A DNA stretch of 64,000 bases from Podospora pseudocomata (lineage: Eukaryota; Ascomycota; Sordariomycetes; Sordariales; Podosporaceae). Each line of letters opens with the position of its first letter. Positions within the stretch are counted from its first letter, which is position 1. A model generated the notes under the pieces. That model saw only the letters and a program-made list of their open reading frames with translations. It did no database searches and was not told where the DNA came from. Below, in pieces: positions 41,818-53,413 of this stretch. Position numbers and translations under genes: made by a program. Where the stretch lies: positions 682,001 through 746,000 of the forward strand of contig NW_026946366.1 of NCBI RefSeq assembly GCF_035222375.1, read 5' to 3'.

Positions 41818-43841
41818 ATGTGTCCGGTACCCTACTCTCCTCAATCCCCATTCCTTGAGAGAGGAAGAAACTCAGCGCCTGTCAATGCTGCCACATATGG
41901 CGATGATGAGTCGACAGTATGCAGCGACGACTCTAGTGTCGTCTCCTCCGTATACAGTGACAGATATTGGATAAGCCAGGAACATTGCCCTCTCCAGTAA
42001 GTGTGCCCAGTCTCGTTTGCCGGAGGGCATGTGCTAATATTTGAGCACCTAGTCAAGTAGAGAAGAACGAGGCGGGCAAGCAGGTATACGAGGCTTGGAA
42101 CATCACCTATCTTCCCGGCCAACGGGAGGTATTGGGTGGTTTTAAGGCGCTCGGGGTGGGTGTGCATGAATACCAACAAACCGAAGCTAGGGTGTCAACA
42201 GTTGCTCAAGCATCCGAACAGTCCGTCCTTGCCAACATGTTCTACGACGCCGTCAAACAGTATCAAGACAAGCATCGCCGTGGATGGGCTGGCCGGATCC
42301 TCCGTGGGAAGCAAAAGACATATGAAGAACACCTTAACACGATCTGTGGCAGCCTTCCAAACGAAGTCCAACACGCCATCACAGATTTGCTTCTTGACAG
42401 AGGGAGAGCGACATCGACCAGTTACCGCACTCGAACCTGGACGCTTGTAACTCTCCGTGTACAGAGCTTTCTGCGATTCTCCGGCGCGGATCACGCGGAC
42501 GTCCCACAACCTCGTCGTCGATTGTGGAAGAAGAAAGCCGCCATTGGAAACCAGGCCTTGAGGATCTCTCTTGTTATTCGAGGTGGGGAGACTGGGGTCA
42601 GCAAGACCGCTGATGGCCTCGAGGGATGCCACCAAGATTCCAACCCCTGGGGGCGTGCTGACGAGGCCGAAACGAGCGAAATGGCCCGTGAGAGACACCG
42701 TCAAAGGCGTCTCAGAGTGGAAGCATCGCGGCCCAAACGCACCGAATCGCCACCATCATATCGATCGACTTCGGTATCACCACACAGAGAGCGAAGGAGC
42801 TTCGCATCCCCGCCCTCATACACAAGTCGTCCAGATCGATCTCGCGGCCGTAGCCTTTCGTCAGAACAGGTCAGACATCGCGTCCAAAGGCGTGACCGCT
42901 CAGAGGACAGCATGTCAGATAGCTGGCCATCGCCGTTCGGCCGCGATCCGTATGGAGCTCCTACACCCCCAGAGACATATACACCGCCGCCGGCAATCTC
43001 AGCATACAGCAGACCATCTGTGATCCCCCCTCCTTTGCCAACACAATTCCCTCTTGGTCCTCCCATGATTCCTCGTTACCTGCCACCTCCGCCACCCCCT
43101 CCGCCAATGTCAATGTTGCCGTGCAAAGCATGCCAAACCCTTACGCCATGCATGCACTTCCCCAACTCCCACCGATACCAATGCCATCGGCAACTGATCA
43201 ACACAGTGAACAACATCCCCACCCATCCGCCTTGCGTCTTTTGCTTTGGTGGCATGAGCCCGTCTTTTCCCCCTCCTCCGCCTCCCCCTCCTCCGCCTCC
43301 CCCTCCTCCGCCTCCCCCTCCTCCGCCTCCCCCTCCGATGCCATCTTACTACCCCGGCCCAATGCCAATGGGCCCGCCTCCCCCTCCACCTCCGGGTATG
43401 TGGCCACCACCGAGACCTATCGTACTACCTAGCGAACTTGGCGAGATGTGCGGTACGTCTGCGCTCATGGCAACCCCACCACCACGTCAAAGACAGGACC
43501 TGCTGATGAGGACATCAGAGTTCCCTCGCTCCTGTTGTAGAACAGAAATTGCTCGCGATGCTATGTCCGATTTTGACTTTGACTCGTTCTTGAAGGACGA
43601 CTTTGATCCCCCTTCGCTACCGCCGCTGCCTTCGTCTTCATCATCCTCGTCATCATTGTCGTCTAGGTCTTCCTCTACGGTACGTCGGCCATATAGGCCC
43701 GCCAGAGTACAGGATGCCGATGAGGTTAGTGTTACTTCGACCGAGGTTTCGGATGAGGATGCACGTTCGGCTCGAGATGGTGATGATGGTCAGGTTCCAC
43801 AGCTCGAGGAAGGGAAGGCGGTCTTGAAGCCTGAGGTATAG
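41818..43841 (+). CDS. Large Pro/Ser/Arg-rich protein, function unknown
   Basis: Exons 41818-41996 and 42053-43841 give 655 residues, joined by a 56-nt intron (GTAAGT, GCTAAT, TAG). The N-terminus is acidic and Ser-rich. An ordered region (VYEAWNITYLPGQREVL; FYDAVKQYQDKHRRGWAGRI; TYEEHLNTICGSLP) spans about 65-165. An Arg/Ser-rich part follows, then proline tracts (coded by a tandem CCTCCGCCTCCC repeat near 43265-43340) interrupted by a Cys cluster (CKACQTLTPCMHF; CHRQ; CVFCFGG), and an acidic Ser tail. There is no signal peptide. Polyproline plus a conserved N-terminal block suggests a scaffold or RNA/actin-associated protein, but no family is recognised. Confidence 0.7.
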
Positions 43842-44535
43842 CGGTTGCGCTTCTGGGGATAGGTGGACATGGTGAATCGGTGCTTCATGCTACGATAATG
43901 ATGCGATGATATGGCTTTGCTCTTTCATATGTACCTTGACGGTTTTGTTGGTCTATTTTAGGGTCTGGGCTACTAAGTAGCTGTCATCATGGTTGGTCGT
44001 CATGGTTGATAGCGGGACTGGAAACTGGTGGGATTTGATGGTTCCTTCAGGCGCATTTCTTGTCTGTTTGTTGTTGTTTTGTAAGGGAAGTATCCTGATG
44101 CTTTGAATATCGAAAGCCACACTGCGCATAAAAAGAAGGTGAAAATAAATGAAGAGAAAGTTTCACGTTCACATCTCACTTTCACATCAAAAAGGTGCCT
44201 GGTTTACTGGCCATTGGCGTTCCAAAACGCCCCACCAGTCGCCCCACAGCACCCGCACCACGAACATTTGCAAACGAAACTCCAAAAGTGGCCCGTGCCA
44301 TTAACCAGCAGCACCACAATAAAGCACGTGATATCGGCATTTCACTTGCAACCACCGACGAGACGGACAACTCACCGCCCGATCAATCCTTGGCCAGCAT
44401 CGAAGCTGGCAAAAAAAAAAATCCCAAAGATTTCGCCGCTGCTTTTCGAAATCTCGGCCTTTCCCCGTCACCACCATCAAACCACCCAACAGCAACCACA
44501 ACACCACCTCCCCCACCACCGAACCAACCAAAAAA
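43842..44535. other. Leader/promoter region before NOP10
   Basis: Contains a CACGTG E-box-like site near 44325 and a CA/CT-rich leader. Overlapping open frames in this leader are not supported as genes. Confidence 0.4.
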
Positions 44536-44783
44536 ATGCATCTCATGTACATCCCCACCGCCGACGGCCTCGGCCGCCAGTACACTCTCAAAAAGGTCCT
44601 CGACGGCAAGGTCACCCGCTCTGCCCACCCGGCGCGCTTCTCCCCCGACGACAAGTGGTCCCGCCACCGGCTCGCGATGCGCAAGAGATATGCTGCCTTG
44701 TTGGATGCCGCCGAGAAGAGTATGTCGCGTTCCGTCACGTTTTTGTCGAAAAAGAAGCTAACCCGCGCGCGCGTAAAGAGTAA
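44536..44783 (+). CDS. NOP10: H/ACA snoRNP subunit Nop10
   Basis: The frame from ATG 44536 reads [20 protein letters not shown], then [20 protein letters not shown], the full signature of Nop10 (about 58-66 residues in eukaryotes). It binds Cbf5/dyskerin in the nucleolar H/ACA complex that guides rRNA pseudouridylation, and also occurs in telomerase RNP in animals. At 44720 a GTATGT donor follows LLDAAEK; a CTAAC branch site at 44757 and an AAG acceptor at 44778 would end the protein one codon later at 44781-44783 (62 residues). Alternatives are a longer intron to 44845 (71 residues, stop 44877) or read-through to the same stop. The conserved core is unaffected. Confidence 0.85.
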
Positions 44784-45286
44784 AATAAGCATTTACTTCG
44801 CGATCGCATCATCCAGTACGATACCAAAAGCATCAAATAAAACAGCGCCGAGCAGGAAGGAGAAGTGTAGGAAATAGGTCGACAGAAGGAGATACCCAAC
44901 AGCGCTATTACAAGGTCAATTCAGCGCTCCATTTTCTATCCACCACCCACTCAAGTCTTTTTGGCAGGATTGAGAGGAGGAGGAAGGAAGACAAGTGGTT
45001 TCACTACTTGTTGCCAGTTAAACTGGAGCAGAACATGAATTGGAGGCGGAGGAGTGGACAGTAAATGCCGATAGCAGCGAAACTGTGCTACCAGCGCATA
45101 ATCATACGGGGAAAATGGAAAAGGGCTCTGTTTTTCTCTAGGTGTTCAGGGAGTTCATACTTTGTGGAATTATCCCCTAGGTTGTCATTGACATTCAGGA
45201 ACAATACACACACACAAACCCACATCTGCATTTTTGTGGCACCATCGCAGGATGTACACTTTATTTTGTTTGTCTATATGTGCTGT
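44784..45286. other. Convergent intergenic region NOP10/NOB1
   Basis: 3' flanks of two convergent genes. A CA repeat lies near 45206-45220. No gene seen. Confidence 0.4.
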
Positions 45287-46808
45287 TTACCTCTTCTTCT
45301 TGGCGTTGATATTGCGACCAGCACCTACCTTGATCCTCCCGTTCCCAGGGCCCCTTGACCCGGTGAGAATACTGGGAAGATAATCCTCATCCATCAGATC
45401 TTTGTACTTAGTGCGGCGCTCCTCATCCGTCTTCCTGACGTACTCCTTTTGGTCCTCAGCCAGGATTAGCTCATTGCCCCAGCCGTTTTTGCCACCTCCA
45501 ACAATGCGCTTGGTGTTGGAAGAGCCGTGTGTTGGCTTGGGAATGCTGTAGACGTTGCCACGGTTGTTGAACTGGAAGTTCTTCTTGAGGTGCAATGTGA
45601 AGTTGCCAGACGCGTCCGTGCTGCATGACACACGGGTGAGGGTAGCCTGTCCGCAAGATGGGCAGAACTGCTTCGTGGTGTCCTTGCAGACCTTCCAGCA
45701 GCCGTGGCATCTTAGAACCCAGGTCTTGAGGAAGGTGATTTTGGTAAGGCTGGTGTCAAGCAGGCTGTGATATTGTTTAGCTCATTGCTCATTTGAGCTC
45801 TCGCGCGAAGGTCACTCACTTCAAGTTGATTCTGAGCGCAACGTTTCGCATGGCCATATCCGCCGTAATAAGAGCTGCTTGAAGAAACCGCTGGGTTTGT
45901 TGCTTTCCGGCGCCGCCCTTCTCCTTGGCTTGGTACTTCTTGATGTTGCTGGGAGCTGCGGGTGTATGTATTAGTGAACAAGAACTTCTCAGGGTAATTC
46001 ATGAAGCCACATACTGATCCACCCTTCCTCGTCATCATCTTCCTCCGCCTCAGCCTGTTCAACCTCAGCCTTAACTGGCGGCTGGTTCAGGTCAACCTTC
46101 TCCAATTCTTGCGCTAAGCCCTCTGGTGTTGTCTCAGCCAATGGCGCATCCGCTTCAGTCACTGTTTCTGGTGCAGCATCCTGCTCTTCAGTTTTGGTCT
46201 CCTCCTGCTTGGCCGGTGGCTTTCCGTTCACGGTCTTTTGCGTTGGGTCTTTCCTCAAGCGCCACTGTTAAACCCATTAGCCTTCCCGAATATCCCAAGC
46301 CGCATGAAAGGCGCCGTACATCACCACCATTCCTCTCAACCTCCAACTCATACGTCAAGGCAAGGAGCTGCAAATCGGGCTTCGACAACACCTGCAGATC
46401 ACCCGTCCTCCGCGCAAAGCCAGTAACAAACGCCATCGACTCGGGCTTGGGTGTCCTAAGCTTGATGAATGGCGCAAGCGTCGTCTGATATCGTGATCGG
46501 GTGGCCTCATCGCGAACTGAAAGACACAAAAGTTTTAGTGAGGCAGTCCCAAGATGTCAATATTCCCAGGGCCACACACTCTCGGACACAACCGCTGGAA
46601 TGGTGTACAGCTCCTCCGCCTGAGAAAGAAGCGTTGATACTGTTGGATCGTTTCTGATAATAGCGTTGGCATCAATCACCAAGGAGTGGACCTGCTTGGT
46701 TGAGGTCTGGGCTGGCTGTTCTGCGACGGGCGCATTCTCGACGACTTCGGTGGGGGCGGGGTCCTCGATCTTGGGCGCTTGAGCGCTGAGCTCTGGTTGT
46801 TGTTCCAT
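45287..46808 (-). CDS. NOB1: 20S pre-rRNA D-site endonuclease Nob1
   Basis: Five exons, 46808-46580, 46516-46320, 46264-46015, 45955-45820 and 45764-45287, give 429 residues; every junction restores a family motif. The PIN domain opens with LVIDANAIIRNDP and continues with VSEIRDEATRSRY and LQLLALTYELEVERNGGDW, keeping the acidic catalytic residues. An acidic linker follows, then WITPSNIKKYQAKE, MRNVALRINLNLL and the zinc ribbon CHGCWKVCKD...CPSCG. The tail carries SKPTHGSSN-like and basic residues, ending NINAKKKR. Nob1 cleaves 20S pre-rRNA at site D in the cytoplasm to give 18S rRNA. Length and order are normal. Introns are 54-63 nt. Confidence 0.95.
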
Positions 46809-47656
46809 GTTTTCGATTGACTGGATCCTGAAGATATCGAGCAGAATATCGAGGAGTCCAAAGATGTTAGCGATTCGATCGTTAGGCCGGGGCGCTCAAT
46901 ATCGTGGTCGTCCTGGGCTTGTGATGCATGAATTTCCCAAAAATTCATGTGGGGTTGAACTGGCAGAATTTCCGTTCCCAAAATCCATCCCACACGAGCC
47001 GAAAGGCGGTCAGGAATAAGACCCACAAGACCCTTGGGCCCACTTTGGACTTCAAGGCGTCTTGGCATTATGAACTGTCCTGCTTCATTCACTCATCATG
47101 ATCACCGTCCTTATGAGATAGGAGGGACCCTCAAATCCTCTCAAAGGTGATGATGTCCGCGAAACTATACTGAATTCGTTTGGCTTCGTGGCTCTTGCGT
47201 GATACTTTGGGTTTTCGGTGCAAGAAGATGTACATACTCGGTGGAGGGGTGATGAAAACACCAACATGGAGGACTCGTAGCAGGTCAAACACAAAACGTT
47301 GAAGCAACATTGTGGTAGGTGAACCGTGTTCTCTTAATGGGGGCTTTTATAGCAGCAGAAAGCTTTCCGTTGTTAATTCTGACTCTTGTTTCCCTGGTCC
47401 GTATAAACCTGAGGGCGTTCCAAGCATTTTTCAACTTCATGCCAACTGTGGTGATCTCAAGAGGGTTCGAGTTCTAAATAGCGTTAGAGCAGTTACGACA
47501 AAATAGGCATCAACCTTGGGCGGTTAGTCGTGGCATAGATGGTCAATTCATTCAGCAATAGTAACGATGAACCTTCATTTCTTCATCTGCATTAAGTAGA
47601 GTATCTACCTCGGGGTATACCAGAAGCCAAATTCCAAAAAGCCAAAACCACCAAAA
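46809..47656. other. Gap between NOB1 and 5S rRNA
   Basis: NOB1 promoter on the minus strand and unassigned sequence. A GGGTTCGAGTTCT phrase at 47462 resembles a tRNA B box but no cloverleaf surrounds it. Confidence 0.4.
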
Positions 47657-47775
47657 ACATACAACACCAGGGATTCCCCAGTGGTCACCCACCTGAGTAC
47701 TGGTCTGGCGGTCAATTGCTTAACTAGGGGAGAGCGGACGGGATCCCGTGTATTCAACTGCCTATGGTCGTATGT
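47657..47775 (-). rRNA. 5S ribosomal RNA
   Basis: On the minus strand the 119-nt sequence starts ACATACGACCATAGGCAG and ends GTGTTGTATGT before a T run, with the conserved blocks GGGATCCCGTCCGCTC, TTAAGCAA and GGTGGGTGACCACTGGGG in the right order. The two ends pair (ACATACGAC with GTTGTATGT) to form helix I. Pezizomycotina commonly have dispersed single 5S genes, which fits this lone copy. The T run after position 47657 should terminate RNA polymerase III. Some internal bases differ from the Neurospora consensus known to me, so a minor variant type is possible. Confidence 0.9.
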
Positions 47776-47890
47776 GCTTGTGTTCAGGGGATTGCGAGTT
47801 CAAGACACCATGATTCTGCTCCATATTCCAAATGAGTGTCATCATATCATATCAGTCATTACCATCTCTCTTCTCCATCCCATCATGTCT

Positions 47891-49039
47891 CTACAACCTC
47901 GTCCCCAAAACCACACTATCAGCAGAAATATTCGACTTCTTGGGAGGGTCCTCAACCCAAGGGACACCCCTCCCAGAGTCACGCTGGGCAATAAGTCTGT
48001 TCTTTCTCTGGCGCTCACGATAGAACAGGAAAGCCAAGCCAATGATGGCAGCGACACCAAGAATGGAACCAATCACCGCACCGGCGATAGCACCCTTGGA
48101 GAGACCGGTCTTGACAGACTCAATGGGGGTGTTGTTGTTGTTGTTGTTGTTGCCGTTGTTGTTCGATGGAACAGAGCTGCTCGATGGCTCTGGATCAGCG
48201 GTGTTGAGAGGAGGACCATTGTCGCCGTGACCCGGGAGGTTGGTCGGAAGACCAGTGGCAGTGGGTGCCGGGACGTCGTTCTCAGAGTCGGTTGCGTTGA
48301 AGCACGGGATTGTGTCTTGTGGGAAGTCGGCAGCGCGGACATACCTTGATTTGGTGTTAGTACAGACAACTGTGATGGTAAAATGGAAAGAAGGACTCAC
48401 TGGATGTCGGCACAGGCATAGAAGGTTTGGTTCTCTGGCCGGTCAAAGTCGGCAATGTACATGAGCTGGATGGTCGCATTGGTTCCGGGGGCAATGGTCG
48501 ATGGAGGGTCAGGAATGGTCAGGCAGGTGTGCCCTGGATCGATCTCTGTGATGGGCGTTGTGTTCAGGACGAAGCCAAAGTCCTTTTGCTCTTGGGGGTC
48601 TGATGAACGGCCATAATGATTAGCATCTCTCTTTGGCCATGGTAGTAGCCGAAGTTTGAATTTTTGTATAGGCGTCGATATAAAAGGAAATAAGCAAGGA
48701 TGCAAAGATGCACGTACCATTATGGAATGAGATGCTTATCTGGGCGTGGTAGGAGTCATCTTGGGCTGTCAAGGCTATTCTTCCGCCACCTACAAGCAAT
48801 CAGCAAGTGTTTCCTCATTAGAATGTAGACCTAGTGATGTCAAACATACTCAAAGGAAACTTCGTCCGTTCAAGAACCCTGTGGATAGAACCACAAGGCC
48901 CCTCGTTGTCAGTGTGCTCAGACCAGGCTCTGTCAGGTGGCCACATGAACGAGGCAGGGCCCATGTTCTCCGAGGCTGCCAAAACACCAGTGGCAGTGGC
49001 TGCAACGAGGGCCACAGCCTGCTGAAATCGTCGAACCAT
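47891..49039 (-). CDS. BIM1/X325-like extracellular domain protein with membrane anchor
   Basis: Exons 49039-48850, 48789-48718, 48599-48401 and 48344-47891 give 304 residues. A signal peptide (MVRRFQQAVALVAATATGVL) is followed by MGPASFMWPPDRAWSEHTDN, GPCGS, RTKFPLSGGRIALTAQDDSY and, further on, FYACADIQYV, the pattern I associate with the copper-acquisition BIM1/X325 (LPMO-like) fold. Then come a Ser/Asn-rich stalk with an Asn run coded by AAC/AAT repeats, a transmembrane helix (GAIAGAVIGSILGVAAIIGL) and a basic cytosolic tail. Classical members start with His as copper ligand and are usually GPI-anchored; here no His is seen at the expected mature N-terminus. Metal binding is therefore doubtful. 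Confidence 0.75.
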
Positions 49040-50293
49040 TGTGTTGTTTGGATAGGGTGACCTGATAACAACGAAGTTATGCAAAGAAGATTGAAGATGG
49101 TATCCCAGGAAAGATTGAGAAGGGTGCAATAGTGTCAAGCTGGACGAGAAGCGGGGGAGTTACCACTATTCGGCTAAGATGGAGGATGCCGCCTGTGCAA
49201 AGAAGGATAAGACAGGAACATGCCGGTGGCCACTTTGGTTCCGTCCCCCTCCTCTTTTATCTTTTCGTCAGTCCTGCCCAACCACCACCCCCACCACACA
49301 CCACACTTTCCAAGACTCCAACATGTGTTGTTAACAATGCCGTATGGTAGTGTATCCTCGGCATAGCAACAACTTTCCCAGAACTTGCGTTCTTTTTCTG
49401 CTTTCCCCGCGAAATGGGTGAGAATTGTTCCTGGCTGCTCCGCTCTAGCCAAGATATGCTACAGGTATGGGTCTCGACAAAGACAGGAATCCGGGTTTTG
49501 CGTGAGATAACGACGCCGGAAGCCGAACGATAACTTGGCATGACAGCGGTGTGATGAGAGTGAAGAGTGTCGACCAGGCTGGGCTGTCAGTCCAGTGACT
49601 CTGAGTTTTCAGCGAACCGCACCGAGCCCCTCGTTTAGGCAGTCAATGATCTGATTCTTTTCAGTCACCGGCAGGATTGACTAACAGTGGCATTCAATGG
49701 TACTCTCCTGCGAGCCCTCCGATTTGTCGTGATGGAATCTGGCAGACTTGGCAATCAGATGATCAGATAAATTTGATCAGATAACTTCGCTCGGCGCAGT
49801 GGGGCACCCATCTTATCAGATGCATCACCAGAAGCTGATTGGTGGTTGTCAGCTCCGGCGAGCTTGGGTCCACTTCTGTGAGCCAGGATGTTCCACAGAA
49901 ATGAAGAGCCGACATCGCAGAATGCCAGAATGTGCCTCACAAATCCAGTTTGTCGTGAAAAGATACCCGGAATATCTGATTGAATCCTTCAGCCGACTTT
50001 GAACTGCCAAGTTCGTTAGGTAATATCCACCCTCTGCCGCCATGCATCCCACTCTTCCCTGGCCACCACGAACCGTCGGACCCGACATTGGGTTGACGTT
50101 CGACGGGGTCAAGGACCATCCTCATTCGACAAGGGTACATTCAGATATATTGAGGTACACCCACCTCTACCTTTTTCGTAGCCAATCCCACAACCTCCCC
50201 GTATTTACCTACTTCATTTGACCCCATCCTTCCCTCCCAGTGCAGGCCCCATCTCTTGCCCTCCTCGTCGTTATTTCTTGCAACATCTTCAAA
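49040..50293. other. Gap without recognised gene
   Basis: Divergent promoter region for the BIM1-like gene and the gene at 50294. An AGATGATCAGATAAATTTGATCAG stretch near 49757 is a local inverted repeat of GATCAG units. No gene supported. Confidence 0.4.
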
Positions 50294-51042
50294 ATGCGTG
50301 GTCTTCAGTTTTTCGTCCTGCTCTCCGCCTTCACTGGGACTGCTGTTCAAGCCGCTGTTTCTCCTCAAGACAATGTCGATGTCGGTGCCCTCTTAGCCCG
50401 CCAGGCCCCTGGTACTCCCCAGTTTGAGTGCCATTCCAACTGTGGTACGTTGACCAACCTCAACCAATATCTCACCCACACCGGCACCTCTAACAATAGC
50501 TAACACCTGCCGTTACAGGAAGTGCCCTTGGTGGCTCGCGCTCTGGTAGACATTGCGACAACTCCACTTGGGTCGAGCTCTTCGAGGACTGTCTCGAATG
50601 TGCCAAGCAGTTCAACATCTGGCGCCATTACGGCAATGGTTTGACAGCCGCTGCTGAAGCTTGCGGCTTGTCTTCTGTCCCATCACCCTCGGGCGGAGGA
50701 GAGGAGCCAGCGGCCACCACAACAGTCACTCCCGTCGACTCTTTTGTCACCTCAGAGGCCCCGGCTACTGTCACTGAGGATGCTGATTCGTCTTCTACCT
50801 CTGACGCCGCTGAACCCTCCATCACCGAACCTCCTCAGACAGGAGCTGAGACGACTGCACCCGCCTCGGCCTCCACCAGTGTATGTTGTTGCCTTCCCCT
50901 GAAAGCCTTGGTGCCTCATCGCTAACCTGCGGGTGTTCAGGAGCCTGTTACTGCTGGTGCTTCCGGTCTCGCGTATGCTTCTGTCTCGATGATGAGTGTC
51001 GGGACTCTACTTGCGGTGTTCATTGGCACAATCAGCTGGTAA
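50294..51042 (+). CDS. Secreted, probably GPI-anchored Cys/Ser-Thr-rich protein
   Basis: Exons 50294-50444, 50519-50880 and 50941-51042 give 204 residues. A signal peptide (MRGLQFFVLLSAFTGTAVQA) is followed by a small six-cysteine domain (FECHSNCG, RHCDNSTWVELFEDCLECA, EACGL) at about residues 48-110, a Ser/Thr/Pro-rich spacer and a C-terminal hydrophobic tail (MMSVGTLLAVFIGTISW) after small residues, as for GPI attachment. Introns carry GTACGT and GTATGT donors and GCTAAC branch sites. It is likely a cell-wall or plasma-membrane surface protein of unknown function; the six-cysteine domain looks like a recurring fungal module I cannot name. Confidence 0.75.
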
Positions 51043-51103
51043 TCGGGAAGACCCAAGTAATGGCCTTGAAAGAGTGGCACATAATAATGGTTTGGATGTA
51101 ATG

Positions 51104-53256
51104 TTAGATAATCTTTATCAGTGACCTGGCTTTCCCTTCGCACCACCTATCGAGATCACCAGAGTAGCCCATCATGTATCCAATTCTCTCATAGCATCCT
51201 GATTCATTGATAGATGACGTCTCCACCTTGCCAGCCCGTTTCAAGATCAAGCAGAACTCGTCAGCGTCATTGTACAGGCCCATGCGGAGACAAAATATCT
51301 CTTGGCCAACTGTCACCGTGCCATCGTAGAGGTAATCCCGACAGTCTACAAACATCAGCCTTTCGTCCCCATTGACTGCCAGTAGAAGGTCGTAAACAGA
51401 TGCAGATTTGGGGTAGCGCAGTATCTTGGGATCGACATGAGATCCCTGTTTCATTCGTCCGGCGCAAATAGTTCCTGACAAAATAACGTGCCCCGATTCG
51501 ACTTCTCCCATTGCGTCTGGACCAGTTAGGAGTACGCTTGCATCCACAACGCTGCAAGCATCGTTCTTAGCCCGTTGTCGGAATTTGTTCATGGCGATGG
51601 GTCCGTCGATTGATACCCATGACCAGCTTGGCCCGCGCCACCGCTGTGGTGCCTGCTTATAGCCGACAGACCACCAGCATAAATCAGGTAGCAGCGTGCT
51701 TCTCCATAGTCCCGCAAGATATTCGTCATCCGGCCGCAAACGTCTCTGGATTTGTTTGGCAACTCCTGACAACGCTGGTAGCTTGTCTCGTGGATATGAA
51801 AGACTTAGCGCTGTGTAGCACTCTACTGCTCTCCCCCAGGGCGTCGCATTAACCTCGAGGTTGGCGGCTTCTTCAAGACTCTCTGGCTTCTTCTTGGGTG
51901 CCTTCAAAGCAGCCTCTGAGAGAGAAAGTACACGTTTGTCGAGTGGCTCACTGTGCTTTGGCCGGTAATCGTATCGCCCAACCCCAGGGTGACATTCGCA
52001 CGTTATGAGTTCTGCGCATTCGAAGAGGAGCTCTTCCTTGGTGAAGTGCAGTAATCGGCGAGATAGAAGGCGCTCTTGGAAAACCCAGGCTCGTGTCAGG
52101 AGCGGAAAATACTTCCTTCGGTTTTCGTGGTGGTCAACTCCCCAAGGCAATGGAAGATGTCGATTCGACAGGTCCGTTCTGACCAGCAGCTCGTAATCTG
52201 TTCCGTCTGGTCCTTTGACTGTAATTTCTTTCGGCCTTCTTTCGGTAGGTACGTCTCCATAGAATCCACCATTGTCATCCTCTGATGCAGTGGCACACTA
52301 TAGTGGAAGAAGAGACGCTGTTAGTGAGGACCCCAGAGAGAAAGGGAAAGGGAACAAACCAAAGTAAGATGGCTATTCTCGTAAATGAAGATCATTTCAG
52401 CCGACTGGTGCTGCCAGTCCGTTTCCGAGTCTTGTATAATGCACAGAGAGTCGATCCACAGATATTCAAATCCTAGGCGCCTTGTAACATCAATGGCATG
52501 TTGAAATGTTGCGGGGAGATCGTTCCAAACAATCTCCTGGCGATTGGTCTCGAGGGTCCATGATGTAGTCATGCATTTCGGTCTCGAACCACCCCAGCAG
52601 TGGGAAAGACACAGATATGGCTTCGACTCACCGGGATGTGGCTCATACAACTTGACGGGTAGTTGGCGAACATCAAGAACCCTTGCCGGTAAATTTGGAG
52701 CTCCAGACACCCTACCACACATTGAGTGTCTTTCCTCGCAAACCTTCAACCAAGCCTGAACCTTGTCAAAGCTTACGCCATCATCCTTGCTAGGGCAGGC
52801 CAATCTTGGGCCCCAAATAGGAATGTCAGGAAATGGAGATGGCTTCCCGGGAGCGGTCAATATCTCAAATGATATGGCATTCGGAAGGTAGTACGCGGAA
52901 CCTCCGGCAGACGATAATAGGTTAGACCATCTCGGAAGTACGAGTGAACCGTCGTTCTCGACTTGCCAAACAATAAAGTGATTGGGTTTGTTGTCTGTGT
53001 CAAAATCTGCACATTTTAGAATCCCTTGCTCCACACAGGCTTCTCCAACCGCGGACGTAAACACGCAGCGAGCGCAAGTACTTGGGTAGATTCCTCGTGA
53101 GCTCCCAATCCGAAGGCAACGGTATCCTGGCAGGGATTCATCTTTAATCCTGGAACAAGAGGGGCATGACGAGATTTCATTCGGACTTGGTGGTCTTGAA
53201 CGAAGGCTGTCGAGTATATCGTTGATGTCGTTGAGATCGTCATCGACATTCGCCAT
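51104..53256 (-). CDS. HET-domain protein
   Basis: Exons 53256-52360 and 52297-51104 give 696 residues, joined by a 62-nt intron. The HET domain (about 220-370) shows YLCLSHCWGGSRPKC, LGFEYLWIDSLCIIQDSETD and, across the intron, YENSHLTLCATASEDDN, followed by TRAWVFQERLLSRRLLHF. The N-terminal 200 residues contain two Cys pairs (SCPSCSR, ARC) that may bind zinc. There is no NACHT or WD part. HET domains set off incompatibility cell death in fungi, but most family members, including this one, have no tested role. It lies 157 bases upstream of a P450 3' end on the same strand. Confidence 0.9.
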
Positions 53257-53413
53257 TTTTCAAAGCTGCAGAAAGGTGATGTGCGGGGTTGGCACTGTTG
53301 GTAGGCTGTTGGGCAGAAAATAGACAAGAGGGGCCCCCGGTCCACCAGCACATCTCATGCAACTTGTTGGAATCGGAAGGCACTCTCGCTTCCTCTATTG
53401 CATTAGACAAAAT

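Noticed and set aside
47440-47490. tRNA B-box-like GGGTTCGAGTTCT
   Set aside because: No A box or acceptor stem at the right distance; no cloverleaf can be drawn.
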